A DNA stretch of 64,000 nucleotides, taken from the NCBI RefSeq assembly GCF_014645015.1, contig NZ_BMLC01000001.1:1254585-1318584 (forward strand), read 5' to 3'. Origin of the DNA: Salinibacterium xinjiangense (GTDB lineage Bacteria > Actinomycetota > Actinomycetes > Actinomycetales > Microbacteriaceae). The notes under the pieces are model-generated. The model was not told where the DNA came from, made no database searches, and was given only the letters and a program-made list of their open reading frames with translations. Of the stretch, positions 45,036 to 53,525 are shown in pieces; positions within the stretch are counted from its first letter, which is position 1; each line of letters starts with the position of its first letter. The position numbers were made by a program, and so were the translations under genes.

Positions 45036-46406
45036 TCAGGCTGGGCGCCCCACGTGCGACATGAGGTCGTAGCTGCGCACGGGGGCGATTTTCACCGGCA
45101 CGCCCTCATACTGGGCCTCGATCATTCTGCCGCCGCCGACATAGATGGCCGTGTGGTAGACGTACGAGCCGTCCTCCGAGTAGAAAATCAGGTCCCCGCG
45201 CTGGATCTGGCCGATCGGCACGAGCCTGCCCTGGCCGCCCAGGTAGCGATACTGGCTGGTGGATCCGTGCGCACCGATGTACACGCCAGCCTTCGCATAC
45301 GACGCCTTCGTAAGGCCTGAGCAGTCCCAGTCGTCCGGGCCGTAACCGCCGTACTGGTACCGGTCGCCGAGCTGGGCCGTCGCGAAGGCGATTGCTGCCT
45401 CGACCGTGGACGGGGCCGGAGCTGGCGCTGGTGCCGGTGCCGGAGCTGTAGGCGGCGTCACCACGGGCGGCGTCACCACGGGTGGTGTCACCACGGGTGG
45501 TGTGACGACGGGCGGCGTGATGACGGGTGGGCTGTCCACGGGCGGAACAACTACGGGCGGTGGTGTGCCCGGCAGCGGGGTGCCGGGCAGCGGCGGGGTC
45601 GGCACTGTGGGCGTCGTCGGGGCGGCAGGTCCCGTGGGGGCCACCGGCCCACCCGGTGTCGGCCTCGTCGCAGTCTTGCCCTCGATGTACTGGCGCTCGA
45701 GGTCGGCGGTCGTGCCCTTGAGCGTCGCGAGCTGTGCATACAGCTGGTCGGCGGCCTCCTGCTGGTCGGCGATCTTCGCGGCAACGGCCTTCGAAGCATC
45801 GCTCGCATCATCGAACGCGGCCTTCGCGTCATCGGCGAGAGACTTGCGGGCAGCCTCGGCCGCCGTCGCCTGCGCCTTCGACGCGGTGGCGACGTTCCTG
45901 TCCTGGTTGGCTTCGGCGAGCAGGTGAGCGGATTGCTCCGTCAGCCGGGTCATCGATGCGAGGCTTCCGAGCAGGTCGTCGACGTGCGGGCTGGTCATGA
46001 GCGTGACACTGAGGTTTGCGCCACCGCTGCGAGCGAGTTGGGCGATGATCTGCCCCGCACGGCGGCCGGACTGCTCTGCCCGCGCCGCGGCATCCTGAGC
46101 CTGGGCGTCGAGCCGTGCCGAGGTGCTGGATGCCGCATCCAGGGCCCCGCGTGCGACGTTGTACGACTCGCCTTTGATCTGCGCCGCGCGACCGAGCTTC
46201 GCCGCCTCGTTCTCGAGACTGACAAGCATCCCCTCGATCCTGGCGGCCGTCGCCGCTGTCGCCGTCTGGTTCTGGCGAGCGTTCTGCACGTCGTCCCACG
46301 AGGGATATTCGACGGCGTAGGCCGGCCCCGCGACGAGCGTGGCCAGCACCAGGCCCGCCGAGACGACGACAGTGAGCGCCCTCCAGGGGCGGTGATGCGC
46401 AGGCAT
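45036..46406 (-). CDS. Secreted NlpC/P60 peptidoglycan hydrolase
   Basis: A protein of 456 residues with a signal peptide (LTVVVSAGLVLATLVAGPAYA) and a long coiled coil (about 35-240). A Pro/Thr/Val linker with PVVTP repeats (about 250-330) leads to the NlpC/P60 domain, with Cys in WDCSGL near 365, His in VYHTAIYVGGGRM near 417 and a third residue near 430. It cleaves peptide stems of peptidoglycan, like RipA-type proteins, which the coiled coil normally keeps inactive. It forms a tandem with the M23 gene upstream, 27 bp apart. Confidence 0.9.
   Translation of the reverse strand: MPAHHRPWRALTVVVSAGLVLATLVAGPAYAVEYPSWDDVQNARQNQTATAATAARIEGMLVSLENEAAKLGRAAQIKGESYNVARGALDAASSTSARLDAQAQDAAARAEQSGRRAGQIIAQLARSGGANLSVTLMTSPHVDDLLGSLASMTRLTEQSAHLLAEANQDRNVATASKAQATAAEAARKSLADDAKAAFDDASDASKAVAAKIADQQEAADQLYAQLATLKGTTADLERQYIEGKTATRPTPGGPVAPTGPAAPTTPTVPTPPLPGTPLPGTPPPVVVPPVDSPPVITPPVVTPPVVTPPVVTPPVVTPPTAPAPAPAPAPAPSTVEAAIAFATAQLGDRYQYGGYGPDDWDCSGLTKASYAKAGVYIGAHGSTSQYRYLGGQGRLVPIGQIQRGDLIFYSEDGSYVYHTAIYVGGGRMIEAQYEGVPVKIAPVRSYDLMSHVGRPA
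45451..45535 (-). repeat. 15-bp coding repeats in the linker of the NlpC/P60 gene
   Basis: About five copies of a 15-bp unit (GGCGTCACCACGGGC-like on the plus strand) encode PPVVT repeats. Copies differ mainly at third positions, so selection for the protein repeat is likely. An adjacent Ala-Pro alternation covers about 45407-45447. Such linkers often vary in length between strains. Confidence 0.75.
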
Positions 46407-46433
46407 TACCGCTCGGAGACCGCGCCGCGTCGA

Positions 46434-47708
46434 CTAGCCAAGCGAGATGCCCTGGTTGGCCATGAAGGGTACGGGGTCGGTGGGGTAACCATTGACCAGA
46501 ACCTCGAAGTGCAGGTGGCAACCGGTGGACTTCCCGGTGCTGCCGATGCGCGCGATCTGATTGCCGACCCCCACGGATTGCCCCGCGCCAACAAGAATGC
46601 CACCGTCGACGATGTGGCCGTAGCGGGTGGTGATGCCGTCGCCGTGGTCGATGAGGATCATGTTGCCGTAGCCGCCGTTCCAGCCCTGCGCCGCGAACGT
46701 GACGACTCCGGATGATGCGGCGAAGATCGGTGCGCCGCATCCACCCGCAATGTCCGTGCCCTTGTGGTAGTTGCTGCCGTAGCCGATGCTCCAGCCGTAC
46801 ACGGCCGAGATGTAGCCGCCTGCGGGGCGAACCCAGCCGCTCGAGCTGATCTCGCCGGCGTCGAGGCTGGCGGCCGCGGCTGCTGCCGCATCCCGCGCTT
46901 CCTGGGCCCGTCGAGCTTCCTCGCGAACCTGCACGCCCTGGAGGTAGCTCGCCTCGGTGACGGCGGTGGCGGCGGTTAGAGCGTTGAGCTGTGCTTCCAG
47001 CTCGAGCTTGTGCGCCTGCTGGGCTACGACGGCGGCAGCGGCGGCGGCCGATGCGGCCTGTGCCTCCATGAAAAGTTTCTCAGCGGCTTTTTTCAGCTCT
47101 TCGAGTTCGGCCTTGGCAACGTCAGCGGCATCCGTCTGCGCCTGCGCGGTGTTGCGGTCGACGATCGCACGCTCGTAGATGGCGTACGCCTGCTCGGAGA
47201 CCTTGCTCGACAGCCCGAGGTTGTCGAGCAGGTTGTCGGCATCCTGCGCGTTCAGCAGGAGGTTGGTGGTGAGATCGCCGCCGCCGTTACGAACGAGCTG
47301 TGCGGCCATCTGGCCGGCGCGCTGCTCTGAGGCGGCCGCTTTGGTATTGGACGCATCAGCCTGCTGCTGCAAGGTGGTGGCGCGTGCAGCAGCCGCAGCG
47401 AACTTGCTCTCGGCATCCTGCCAGAGCGTGGCTTTGGCCTCGGCGTCAGCCTGGGTGCGGATTGCTTCGGCCTCGAGCTGGGCGAGCAGAGACTTGATGC
47501 GCGCAACCGCATCCGCTGTTGCTGCCTGGTTGTTGCGAGCGTTGGTGACGTCGCCCCAGGTCGGATAGTCGTCAGCGAACGCGTTCTGCGTAGAGATGGT
47601 GGTGGCCGTGATGGCGATGCACAGGGCAGCAACGACCGCGATGACACGACTGCGAGACGATCGCAGCGTCACCGCCGCCGCCCCCCGGCGAATATTCGTG
47701 TTGCCCAT
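46434..47708 (-). CDS. Secreted M23-family peptidase with coiled coil
   Basis: A protein of 424 residues from ATG 47708, chosen because the next upstream frame region is the promoter; GGGGAG lies close before it. It has a signal segment (VIAVVAALCIAITATTISTQ) and a long coiled coil (about 50-290). The C-terminal LytM/M23 domain has the metal ligands H and D in NYHKGTDIAGGCG near 330 and His-x-His in GCHLHFEV near 402. It probably acts as an amidase activator or a D,D-endopeptidase in cell division, paired with the adjacent NlpC/P60 protein. Confidence 0.9.
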   Translation of the reverse strand: MGNTNIRRGAAAVTLRSSRSRVIAVVAALCIAITATTISTQNAFADDYPTWGDVTNARNNQAATADAVARIKSLLAQLEAEAIRTQADAEAKATLWQDAESKFAAAAARATTLQQQADASNTKAAASEQRAGQMAAQLVRNGGGDLTTNLLLNAQDADNLLDNLGLSSKVSEQAYAIYERAIVDRNTAQAQTDAADVAKAELEELKKAAEKLFMEAQAASAAAAAAVVAQQAHKLELEAQLNALTAATAVTEASYLQGVQVREEARRAQEARDAAAAAAASLDAGEISSSGWVRPAGGYISAVYGWSIGYGSNYHKGTDIAGGCGAPIFAASSGVVTFAAQGWNGGYGNMILIDHGDGITTRYGHIVDGGILVGAGQSVGVGNQIARIGSTGKSTGCHLHFEVLVNGYPTDPVPFMANQGISLG

Positions 47709-47906
47709 TGCTCCCCATATCGTGTTCCGCGTAGCCCCAGTCACGCCAGTAACACTGTCAACAGTGATCACAGTAGCAACGCAGAGCCCGAATGCCCAGC
47801 ACAAAGTTGCGCAACCCCATCCGTAAAGGTTCAACAACGGATTGAAACTACCGCGACCTTGATCGGATCCCCCGGACATCCTCACCTTTAGCGCATGTGG
47901 GCTGGT

Positions 47907-47935
47907 TTGGCTTTTGCCCGAAGCGCCCCTATGCT
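47907..47935 (+). promoter_or_regulatory. Promoter for the tRNA cluster
   Basis: TTGGCT at 47907-47912 and TATGCT at 47930-47935 are separated by exactly 17 bp, giving a start near 47942, 29 bp before tRNA-Glu. The -10 and -35 each differ from the consensus by two bases. The 47709-47906 stretch that precedes it belongs to the divergent M23 gene's upstream region. Confidence 0.55.
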
Positions 47936-47970
47936 TATCCCTCGGTAGCTAAGAAGTTCTGTGACTTCGC

Positions 47971-48046
47971 GGCCCCATCGTTTAGTGGCCTAGGACACCG
48001 CCCTTTCACGGCGGCAGCACGGGTTCGAATCCCGTTGGGGTCACCA
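47971..48046 (+). tRNA. tRNA-Glu(TTC)
   Basis: 73 nt plus encoded CCA. The acceptor GGCCCCA pairs with TGGGGTC. The anticodon stem CCGCC-CTTTCAC-GGCGG gives anticodon TTC. The T-loop GGTTCGAATCC is standard. First of three tRNA genes in a row. Confidence 0.96.
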
Positions 48047-48084
48047 AACACAGACAGTAATGTTTGAGCAGAACTAAATAGCTA

Positions 48085-48158
48085 GGCCCTGTAGCGCAGT
48101 TGGTTAGCGCGCCGCCCTGTCACGGCGGAGGTCGCCGGTTCAAGTCCGGTCAGGGTCG
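48085..48158 (+). tRNA. tRNA-Asp(GTC)
   Basis: 74 nt; the CCA is not encoded (the discriminator G is followed by CAAAG). The acceptor GGCCCTG pairs with CAGGGTC with one G-U pair. The anticodon loop CTGTCAC on a CCGCC/GGCGG stem gives GTC. An imperfect hairpin (AGCCTC/GAGGGGCT) follows at about 48170-48190 and may separate it from tRNA-Phe. Confidence 0.95.
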
Positions 48159-48219
48159 CAAAGCAAAAAGCCTCTTCGAAAGGAGGGGCTATTTGTGCAG
48201 TATGGGTGAAAGCTCGTAC

Positions 48220-48295
48220 GGCTCTGTAGCTCAGTTGGTAGAGCGCACGACTGAAAATCGTGAGGTCACGGGATCGACGCCCGTCGGAGCCACCA
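48220..48295 (+). tRNA. tRNA-Phe(GAA)
   Basis: 73 nt plus encoded CCA. The acceptor GGCTCTG pairs with CGGAGCC. The anticodon loop CTGAAAA on a CACGA/TCGTG stem gives GAA. Last of the cluster. A compact hairpin CCCGCC/GGCGGG (about 48386-48399) lies further downstream before the convergent monooxygenase gene and may act as terminator. Confidence 0.95.
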
Positions 48296-48411
48296 TGAAC
48301 CCGCCAGTGGTTACGCGGAAGCTCAGGCTCATCGCCGCTGAGGCGCGCCCAGGCGCGCGCTGCACCGCCTTCACGGTTCGCGCCCCCCGCCACGGCGGGC
48401 GACGCCCCGGG

Positions 48412-49794
48412 TCAGAGGTTCTCGCCGCCGCGATACCGCGCGGCGGGGTGCGTGTCGGCGATACGCGCGTGACCGGCGCCGAACAGTTGCTCACGAAATG
48501 TCGGGTGCTCGTAGCGCTCGCGATACAGTCCGCGCTTCTGCAGCTCGGGTACGACGAGCTCCACGAAGTCCTCGAGTGTTCCCGGGGTCAGGAACTGGCG
48601 CAGGTTGAATCCGTCTAAGCCCGTCTCCGCCACCCACTGCTCCACCGAGTCGGCGATACGCGACGGCGAGCCGATCGCGACGAACGGACCCGCGTCGAAT
48701 CGGGTCGCATCATCGAGCGCGTCTCCGATCGTTGCATCCTCGGCATAGAAGCGGCGACCCGTCTGCTGGTTGTCGCGACCCGGCTTGGCCTCGGCGAGCA
48801 GGATGTCAGCGATGCGCGCCTCGCGAGGATACGCTGCGAGGTCGATGCCACCACCACCGGCGTGCGCGAGATAGCCCTCGGCCCGCGTGAGGCGTTTGAA
48901 CTCCTCGACCTTGCGCCAGGCGGCATCGTCGTCTTTACCGGCGATGATCACGGCGCTCGCGAACGCTTTGATATCGCCCCGCTCGCGGCCGTAGCCGAGT
49001 GCCTTCGTCCTGATGTCTTCGACGTTCTCGCGATAGACCTCGCGCGTGCGCCCGCCAACGAACACCCCTTCGGCGTGCTTCGCCGCGAAAGCCCGCCCCC
49101 GATCCGAACTTCCCGCCTGGAAGATGACCGGTGTGCGCTGCATGCTCGGCTCCGACAGGTGCGGGCCGGCCACCGAGAAATGGGCGCCTCGATGATTGAT
49201 CGCCCGAACCCGGGTGGGATCCGCATAGACAGGGGTGCGCCGATCCTGAACCACCGCGTCGTCATCCCAGGACCCCTCCCAGAGCTTGTACAACACCGTG
49301 AGGTATTCGTCGGCGAGGTCGTAACGATCGTCATGCGGGATCTCATCGTCGAAGCCGAAGTTGCGCGCGGCGCTCGGCAGGTACGAGGTCACGACGTTCC
49401 AACCGAAGCGCCCCTTGGTGAGGTGATCGAGGGTCGAGGCTCGCCGCGCGAACGAGAAAGGAGGCTCGTAGGTTGTAGAGAACGTCGCGGCGAATGACAG
49501 GTGCTTGGTGACTGCCGCCATCGCCGGAATGACAAGTAGCGGGTCGTTGCTCGGAATTTGGACCGCCTCGCGAATTGCGGTGTCAGCCCCCGCGCGGTAG
49601 CCGTCGTATGCGCCCAAAACGTCCGCGATGAAGACTGCGTCGAACAGGCCGGCCTCCAACAGTTTCGCCTGCTCGGTCCAGAACTCAAGATCGTTGAAGC
49701 GGTGCCGGGTGTTATCCGGGTGCACCCACAGCCCGTGTGAAATGTGTCCGACCGTGTTCATTTCGAACAGGTTGAATCCGACCTGCTTGGCCAT
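48412..49794 (-). CDS. LLM-class flavin-dependent monooxygenase (NtaA/SnaA/DszA type), importer-linked
   Basis: A protein of 460 residues. FNLFEMNTVGHISHGLW, LLEAGLFDAVFIADVLGAYD and STLDHLTKGRFGWNVVTSYL near the start and DDRYDLADEYLTVLYKLWEG near 155 are family blocks. It is highly similar to the island copy at 18736-20142. Its ATG shares one base with the stop of the MetI-type permease, so it is the last gene of a metQ-metN-metI-monooxygenase operon. That context suggests cleavage of an imported organosulfur or methionine-like compound. It needs a flavin reductase encoded elsewhere. Confidence 0.88.
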   Translation of the reverse strand: MAKQVGFNLFEMNTVGHISHGLWVHPDNTRHRFNDLEFWTEQAKLLEAGLFDAVFIADVLGAYDGYRAGADTAIREAVQIPSNDPLLVIPAMAAVTKHLSFAATFSTTYEPPFSFARRASTLDHLTKGRFGWNVVTSYLPSAARNFGFDDEIPHDDRYDLADEYLTVLYKLWEGSWDDDAVVQDRRTPVYADPTRVRAINHRGAHFSVAGPHLSEPSMQRTPVIFQAGSSDRGRAFAAKHAEGVFVGGRTREVYRENVEDIRTKALGYGRERGDIKAFASAVIIAGKDDDAAWRKVEEFKRLTRAEGYLAHAGGGGIDLAAYPREARIADILLAEAKPGRDNQQTGRRFYAEDATIGDALDDATRFDAGPFVAIGSPSRIADSVEQWVAETGLDGFNLRQFLTPGTLEDFVELVVPELQKRGLYRERYEHPTFREQLFGAGHARIADTHPAARYRGGENL

Positions 49795-50453
49795 CAGCGC
49801 CTCATCACTTTTCTCGCGAGCCCGTTACCGAAGAACTGCACCACCTGCACGAGAACGATGATCAGCAGCACTGCGGCCCACGTTACCCAGGGGTTGAACT
49901 GGCGATACCCGTACAGCAAAGCGAATGCGCCCAAACCGCCCCCACCCACGAGGCCGGCGACGGCGGCCATGTCTACTACAGCCACGAAAACAAAGGTGTA
50001 CCCGAGAATGAGTGGCCCGAGCGCTTCGGGCAACAGAATGGTCGGGATGATGCGCAACGGCCCCGCGCCAACCGACCGAGCGGCCTCGATAACGCCGGGC
50101 TGTACCGTCAACAGGTTCTGTTCGACCACTCGTCCAATGAAGAAAATCGACGCAAGCGAGAGAGTGAAAATGATCGCAGTATTGCCGATCCCGGTGCCGA
50201 CGATCGACCGCGCGAGCGGCTGGAAGGCGACGAGGAAGATCACGAAGGGGATCGGGCGGAACGTATTCACAATCACGTTCAGCACAGCGAACACCGTTTG
50301 ATTGGGCAACAGGCTCCCCCGCCGGGTCGAATAGAGCCCAAGACCGAGTAGCAGTCCGCCCAGTCCGCCAAAGAACAGCGTGAGCGCGACGATGAACAGG
50401 GTCTCGACGGCCGACTGCCACAGCAATCCCTGCAGTTCGATGAGCCGATCCAT
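49794..50453 (-). CDS. metI: MetI-type ABC transporter permease
   Basis: A protein of 219 residues with five membrane helices. The permease EAA-loop region (VIEAARSVGAGPLRIIPTIL near residue 118, then LPEALGPLILGYTFVF) and the MetI-type segment AAVAGLVGGGGLGAFALLYGYRQF near 162 are intact. It shares a base with the stop of metN and with the start of the monooxygenase. It forms the membrane channel of the importer. Confidence 0.92.
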   Translation of the reverse strand: MDRLIELQGLLWQSAVETLFIVALTLFFGGLGGLLLGLGLYSTRRGSLLPNQTVFAVLNVIVNTFRPIPFVIFLVAFQPLARSIVGTGIGNTAIIFTLSLASIFFIGRVVEQNLLTVQPGVIEAARSVGAGPLRIIPTILLPEALGPLILGYTFVFVAVVDMAAVAGLVGGGGLGAFALLYGYRQFNPWVTWAAVLLIIVLVQVVQFFGNGLARKVMRR

Positions 50454-51481
50454 TAGCGCACCTCTGAGACGACGACGAACGACTCGATGGATGCGATCGC
50501 CTGGTCGATGACGTCGTCGGGGCCGGTCAGGGCAAGTGTGAGGTGCCCGAATGTTCGTCCCTGGATGTCGTTGATCCCGCCGTAGATCAACTCGAACCCG
50601 ACAGCGCGCCGACCCAGCTCCAGAAAGACGGAGGATTGCGAGTCGTTCCCGTCCTTGAACGAGAGCGTGACGATCCGACCCGGATGACGCACGCGCAGCA
50701 GCGCGAGTTCATCAGGTCCCGGTACCGCCTGCACGACCGTCGATACGAACCGCCTGCTGGCCTCGGTCTGCGGATCGGAGAAGATGTCGAACACCGGTCC
50801 GACCTCGATGATTCGTCCGGCATCCATGACGGCGACCCGGTGCGCTATCGACTTGATGACCTCCATCTCGTGCGTAATGACGACGATGGTCGTGCCGAAC
50901 TGCTCGTTCACCCGGCGCAGCAGCGCGAGTACCTCCTGGGTCGTTTCGGGGTCGAGGGCGCTGGTCGCCTCATCCGCCAGCAGGATGTCCGGGGAGGTCG
51001 CGAGGGCGCGCGCAATCCCGACTCGCTGCTTCTGCCCACCCGAAAGCTGGTCAGGGTAACTGGCCGCCTTGTCGGCGAGGCCGACAAAGTTGAGCAGGTC
51101 GGAGATGCGCGCGTTTCGCTCGGGCTGTTTGATCCCCGCGACCTGAAGGGGGTACTCGATGTTGCCCCAGACAGTCTTGGAACTGAAGAGATTGAACTGT
51201 TGGAAGATCATGCCGATGCCGAGGCGCAACGCGCGCAGCCGGCGCTCGGGCTGGCCAGTGATCTCGGCGCCCTTCACCTCGATGCGACCCGAGGTCGCGG
51301 GCTCGAGGGCGTTGATGAGGCGAACGAGAGTGCTCTTGCCCGCACCCGAATAGCCGATGATCCCAAAGATCTCGCCCGCCTGGATGTCAAGGTCGACCGA
51401 GTCGATCGCGACGAGCGGAGCGGAGCCGCGCTGAGTGGGCGGGAAGGTCTTGCTGACGTTGCTGAAAGACACGATGGTCAT
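50453..51481 (-). CDS. metN: MetN-type ABC transporter ATPase
   Basis: A 342-residue protein from ATG 51481; the longer frame is antisense noise. Walker A GYSGAGKST lies near residue 42, the signature LSGGQKQRVGIARAL near 141, Walker B LLADEATSALDP near 165. A C-terminal NIL ligand-sensing domain (about 265-340) is present, as in MetN proteins that are inhibited by imported methionine. It belongs to the same operon as metQ, metI and the flavin monooxygenase. Confidence 0.93.
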   Translation of the reverse strand: MTIVSFSNVSKTFPPTQRGSAPLVAIDSVDLDIQAGEIFGIIGYSGAGKSTLVRLINALEPATSGRIEVKGAEITGQPERRLRALRLGIGMIFQQFNLFSSKTVWGNIEYPLQVAGIKQPERNARISDLLNFVGLADKAASYPDQLSGGQKQRVGIARALATSPDILLADEATSALDPETTQEVLALLRRVNEQFGTTIVVITHEMEVIKSIAHRVAVMDAGRIIEVGPVFDIFSDPQTEASRRFVSTVVQAVPGPDELALLRVRHPGRIVTLSFKDGNDSQSSVFLELGRRAVGFELIYGGINDIQGRTFGHLTLALTGPDDVIDQAIASIESFVVVSEVR

Positions 51482-51554
51482 GGAAATCCTTCGCTTTACG
51501 GAAGCACCGATGGCGACCGCACGAAGCGACCGCCACCGGTGGGCGGCGTGTGGG

Positions 51555-52559
51555 CTAGCCCTGGGCCTTCGTGTCGGCGATGACCTTGGTGAGGGATGTC
51601 TCAAGGTCGGCCACAGGAACCTTCAGGAACACCGCGGTGCCGCCGAAGCTGTCCTGCACACCGTCGAGAACGTCCTGGTTGTTCTGATAGATCTCGACGA
51701 GCTTCAGGAGCACGGGGTTGTCCTTATCCTTCGCCTTCGCGGCCCAGATGTTGACGTAGGGCAGCGCGTTCGGGTCGGACGCGTCATCCTGCGCGATCAC
51801 GTCGGATGCCGTCAGGCCGGCGTTGCCCACGAATTCGTTGTTGATGATCGCCGCGGCGACATCGGGTAGCGACGTAGCCGTCAGAGCCGCTTCGAGAGCG
51901 GTGACCTTGACGCGCGAGTTTGCCTCGTCGACCTGGTCGAGCGTCGCGAAGATGCTGCCGCCACCGTCGAGCTCGATCAGGCCAGCCGACTGCAGCACGA
52001 GCAGACCGCGGGCGAGGTTGCTGGGGTCATCCGGAACGGCGACGGTCGCCCCATCCGGAATCGTGTCCACCGAGTCGTACTGTGTCGAGTACAGGCCGAG
52101 CGGGTAGATCGCCGTCGAACCGATCGGCACGATGTCGTCGCCCGTCGCCTCGTTGTTCGCCCCGAGGTAGACGTTGTGCTGGAACTGGTTGACGTCAAGC
52201 TCGCCAGCGGCCAGCGCCGGGTTTGGCTCGGGATACGACGCGAAGTCGATGATGTCGACGCTGATGCCCTCGGCCAACACAGCATCCTTGAAGGTCTGCC
52301 AGTACGGCTCGCTCGCGCCGACCGTGCCGATGCGTACGGGTTGAGCAGCGGATCCGAGTCCCTCGGTAATAGCCGCGGAGTCGGTTCCGTCGACAGCCGC
52401 CTCATTCGCAGGATTGGCTGACGTGAGGTTGACGACGCCGATGATCGCAGCGACAATCGCGAGCACGGCGACGATCGCGATTGCGATGAACGCTGGCCTG
52501 CGGTTCTTCTTCGGGGGCTGCACCACGGTGGCGGCCTCGGGAGTGTTGGCTGTGGACAT
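51555..52559 (-). CDS. MetQ/NlpA-type substrate-binding protein with a membrane anchor
   Basis: A 334-residue protein from ATG 52559. An N-terminal cytoplasmic stretch is followed by one hydrophobic helix (PAFIAIAIVAVLAIVAAIIG, residues about 22-41) without a lipobox Cys, so it is anchored by the helix rather than as a lipoprotein. The NlpA domain begins PVRIGTVGASEPYWQTFKDA near 75 and includes the family's Tyr/Asn pocket residues. It is the first gene of the importer operon, 73 bp ahead of metN. The ligand is not known; methionine analogues or organosulfur compounds are likely. Confidence 0.85.
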   Translation of the reverse strand: MSTANTPEAATVVQPPKKNRRPAFIAIAIVAVLAIVAAIIGVVNLTSANPANEAAVDGTDSAAITEGLGSAAQPVRIGTVGASEPYWQTFKDAVLAEGISVDIIDFASYPEPNPALAAGELDVNQFQHNVYLGANNEATGDDIVPIGSTAIYPLGLYSTQYDSVDTIPDGATVAVPDDPSNLARGLLVLQSAGLIELDGGGSIFATLDQVDEANSRVKVTALEAALTATSLPDVAAAIINNEFVGNAGLTASDVIAQDDASDPNALPYVNIWAAKAKDKDNPVLLKLVEIYQNNQDVLDGVQDSFGGTAVFLKVPVADLETSLTKVIADTKAQG

Positions 52560-52593
52560 GAGCGGCCTCTCGTGGAGTGTAAAACGGGTGGTA

Positions 52594-52606
52594 GGACGAT
52601 CTGTCC
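52594..52606 (-). promoter_or_regulatory. Inverted repeat GGAC-N5-GTCC upstream of the importer operon
   Basis: GGAC at 52594-52597 and GTCC at 52603-52606 flank GATCT, 35 bp before the metQ-type start; with flanks the site reads TAGGACGATCTGTCCCA. It resembles in layout, not in detail, the sulfur-regulator sites of corynebacteria (TAGAC-N6-GTCTA). It is a candidate operator only. Confidence 0.35.
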
Positions 52607-52960
52607 CACAGTCCACACTGAGGGGCGCGGGAGCACACGCCAAATTGCGGTCCCTACTTTGACCCCATGTGACGAAATGTGGCGATCGGCCAGAAAATGC
52701 AACTCGTAGAGCGTCAGGACGCGTTTCGTAACCCACCAGTTCTTTGCGTCACCTCACCGTGCATGCGCCTCATGGGCCTGCCGTCCTGGACAGGCACGAG
52801 CAACGTCCCACTCGGGGAAGTGACCTCTCCCGAGCGACATCCAGCCCGAACTGGACGCGCTGCGTAAGGCCCGCGCTCTCCCGCGCGAGGACGCGGTCAC
52901 GGGTTGGAGAAGCCCGTCGAAGAAGCCCGTGACGCCCCGGTCCACGCCGACGCGCTAGCG

Positions 52961-52990
52961 CTGCAGGCCGGGCCCCGGCCCGGCCTGCAG
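52961..52990. repeat. Perfect 14-bp inverted repeat, GC-rich hairpin
   Basis: The arms CTGCAGGCCGGGCC and GGCCCGGCCTGCAG are separated by only two bases, so the 30 bp can form a cruciform or a very stable RNA hairpin. No U-tract follows on either strand. It lies 44 bp beyond the carbonic anhydrase stop (minus strand), where it may act as a transcript end. Confidence 0.8.
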
Positions 52991-53033
52991 GTCGGCGCGG
53001 GGGCAGGCGCTCGGCGCCCACCCCCGTGACGAC

Positions 53034-53525
53034 TTAAGCCGCTACTTCCTCAAGCTGGCCCGTCGAAACGTTGAACACAAACCCGCGGATTGAATCCTTC
53101 TTCGGGATGAACGGGCTGCTCTTGACGCGTTGGATTGACTGCTTCACGTCGGCGTATGCATCCGGGAAGGATTCGGCAGCCCATGCGGGTCGTGCGCCGG
53201 TGTCATCGAGGATCGACTGCTTGAACTCGTCATCGGTGAAGGTCTGCATCCCGCAGTCAGTGTGATGAATAAGGATGATCTCTTCGGTGCCCAGCAATCG
53301 CTGGCTGATCGCGAGCGACCGGATCTCGTCCTCGGTAATAACACCCCCCGCATTGCGGATGACGTGGGACTCGCCCTCGTTCAGCCCCAGGATCCGGTAG
53401 ACATCCAGCCGCGCATCCATACACGCGACGACCGCGAGGTGCCTGCTCGGCGGCAGCGGCAGAGGGCCCGTGAACTGGGCCGCATATGCCTCGTTGTTTT
53501 TCAATAGCTCGTCAGTGACGCTCAT
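53034..53525 (-). CDS. Beta-class carbonic anhydrase
   Basis: A 163-residue zinc enzyme from ATG 53525 that interconverts carbon dioxide and bicarbonate. The zinc ligands are the Cys of VACMDARLD near residue 32, with its Asp-Arg dyad, and the His and Cys of IHHTDCGM near 88. Short length and the NEGESHVIRNAGG segment match the beta-CA subgroup of actinobacteria. It is a single gene, with about 330 bp of empty space upstream. Confidence 0.93.
   Translation of the reverse strand: MSVTDELLKNNEAYAAQFTGPLPLPPSRHLAVVACMDARLDVYRILGLNEGESHVIRNAGGVITEDEIRSLAISQRLLGTEEIILIHHTDCGMQTFTDDEFKQSILDDTGARPAWAAESFPDAYADVKQSIQRVKSSPFIPKKDSIRGFVFNVSTGQLEEVAA

Larger units (their letters stand above)
52560..53033. 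other. Intergenic stretch between the importer operon and carbonic anhydrase
   Basis: About 470 bp. No convincing gene is present; several open frames are short, overlapping and Arg/Ala-rich. It holds the inverted repeat at 52594-52606 and a very strong 14-bp hairpin at 52961-52990. No SAM-riboswitch core was recognised. An AT-richer segment (52660-52740) probably contains the importer promoter. Confidence 0.5.

Noticed and set aside
45407-45535. Repeat array resembling a CRISPR
   Set aside because: The 15-bp units are contiguous, in frame and encode a Pro/Val/Thr linker of a secreted hydrolase; there are no spacers.
47709-47906. Possible c-di-AMP (ydaO-type) riboswitch upstream of the M23 peptidase
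   Set aside because: Such riboswitches often precede cell-wall hydrolases in actinobacteria, but the conserved core blocks could not be matched; only ordinary short inverted repeats were seen.
52560-52760. SAM riboswitch in front of the MetQ-type gene
   Set aside because: No match to the SAM-I or SAM-II core, and no convincing nested stems.
52770-53021. An 83-codon minus-strand frame between carbonic anhydrase and the importer
   Set aside because: Arg/Ala/Pro-rich, spans the GC palindrome and has no ribosome site; judged to be chance.
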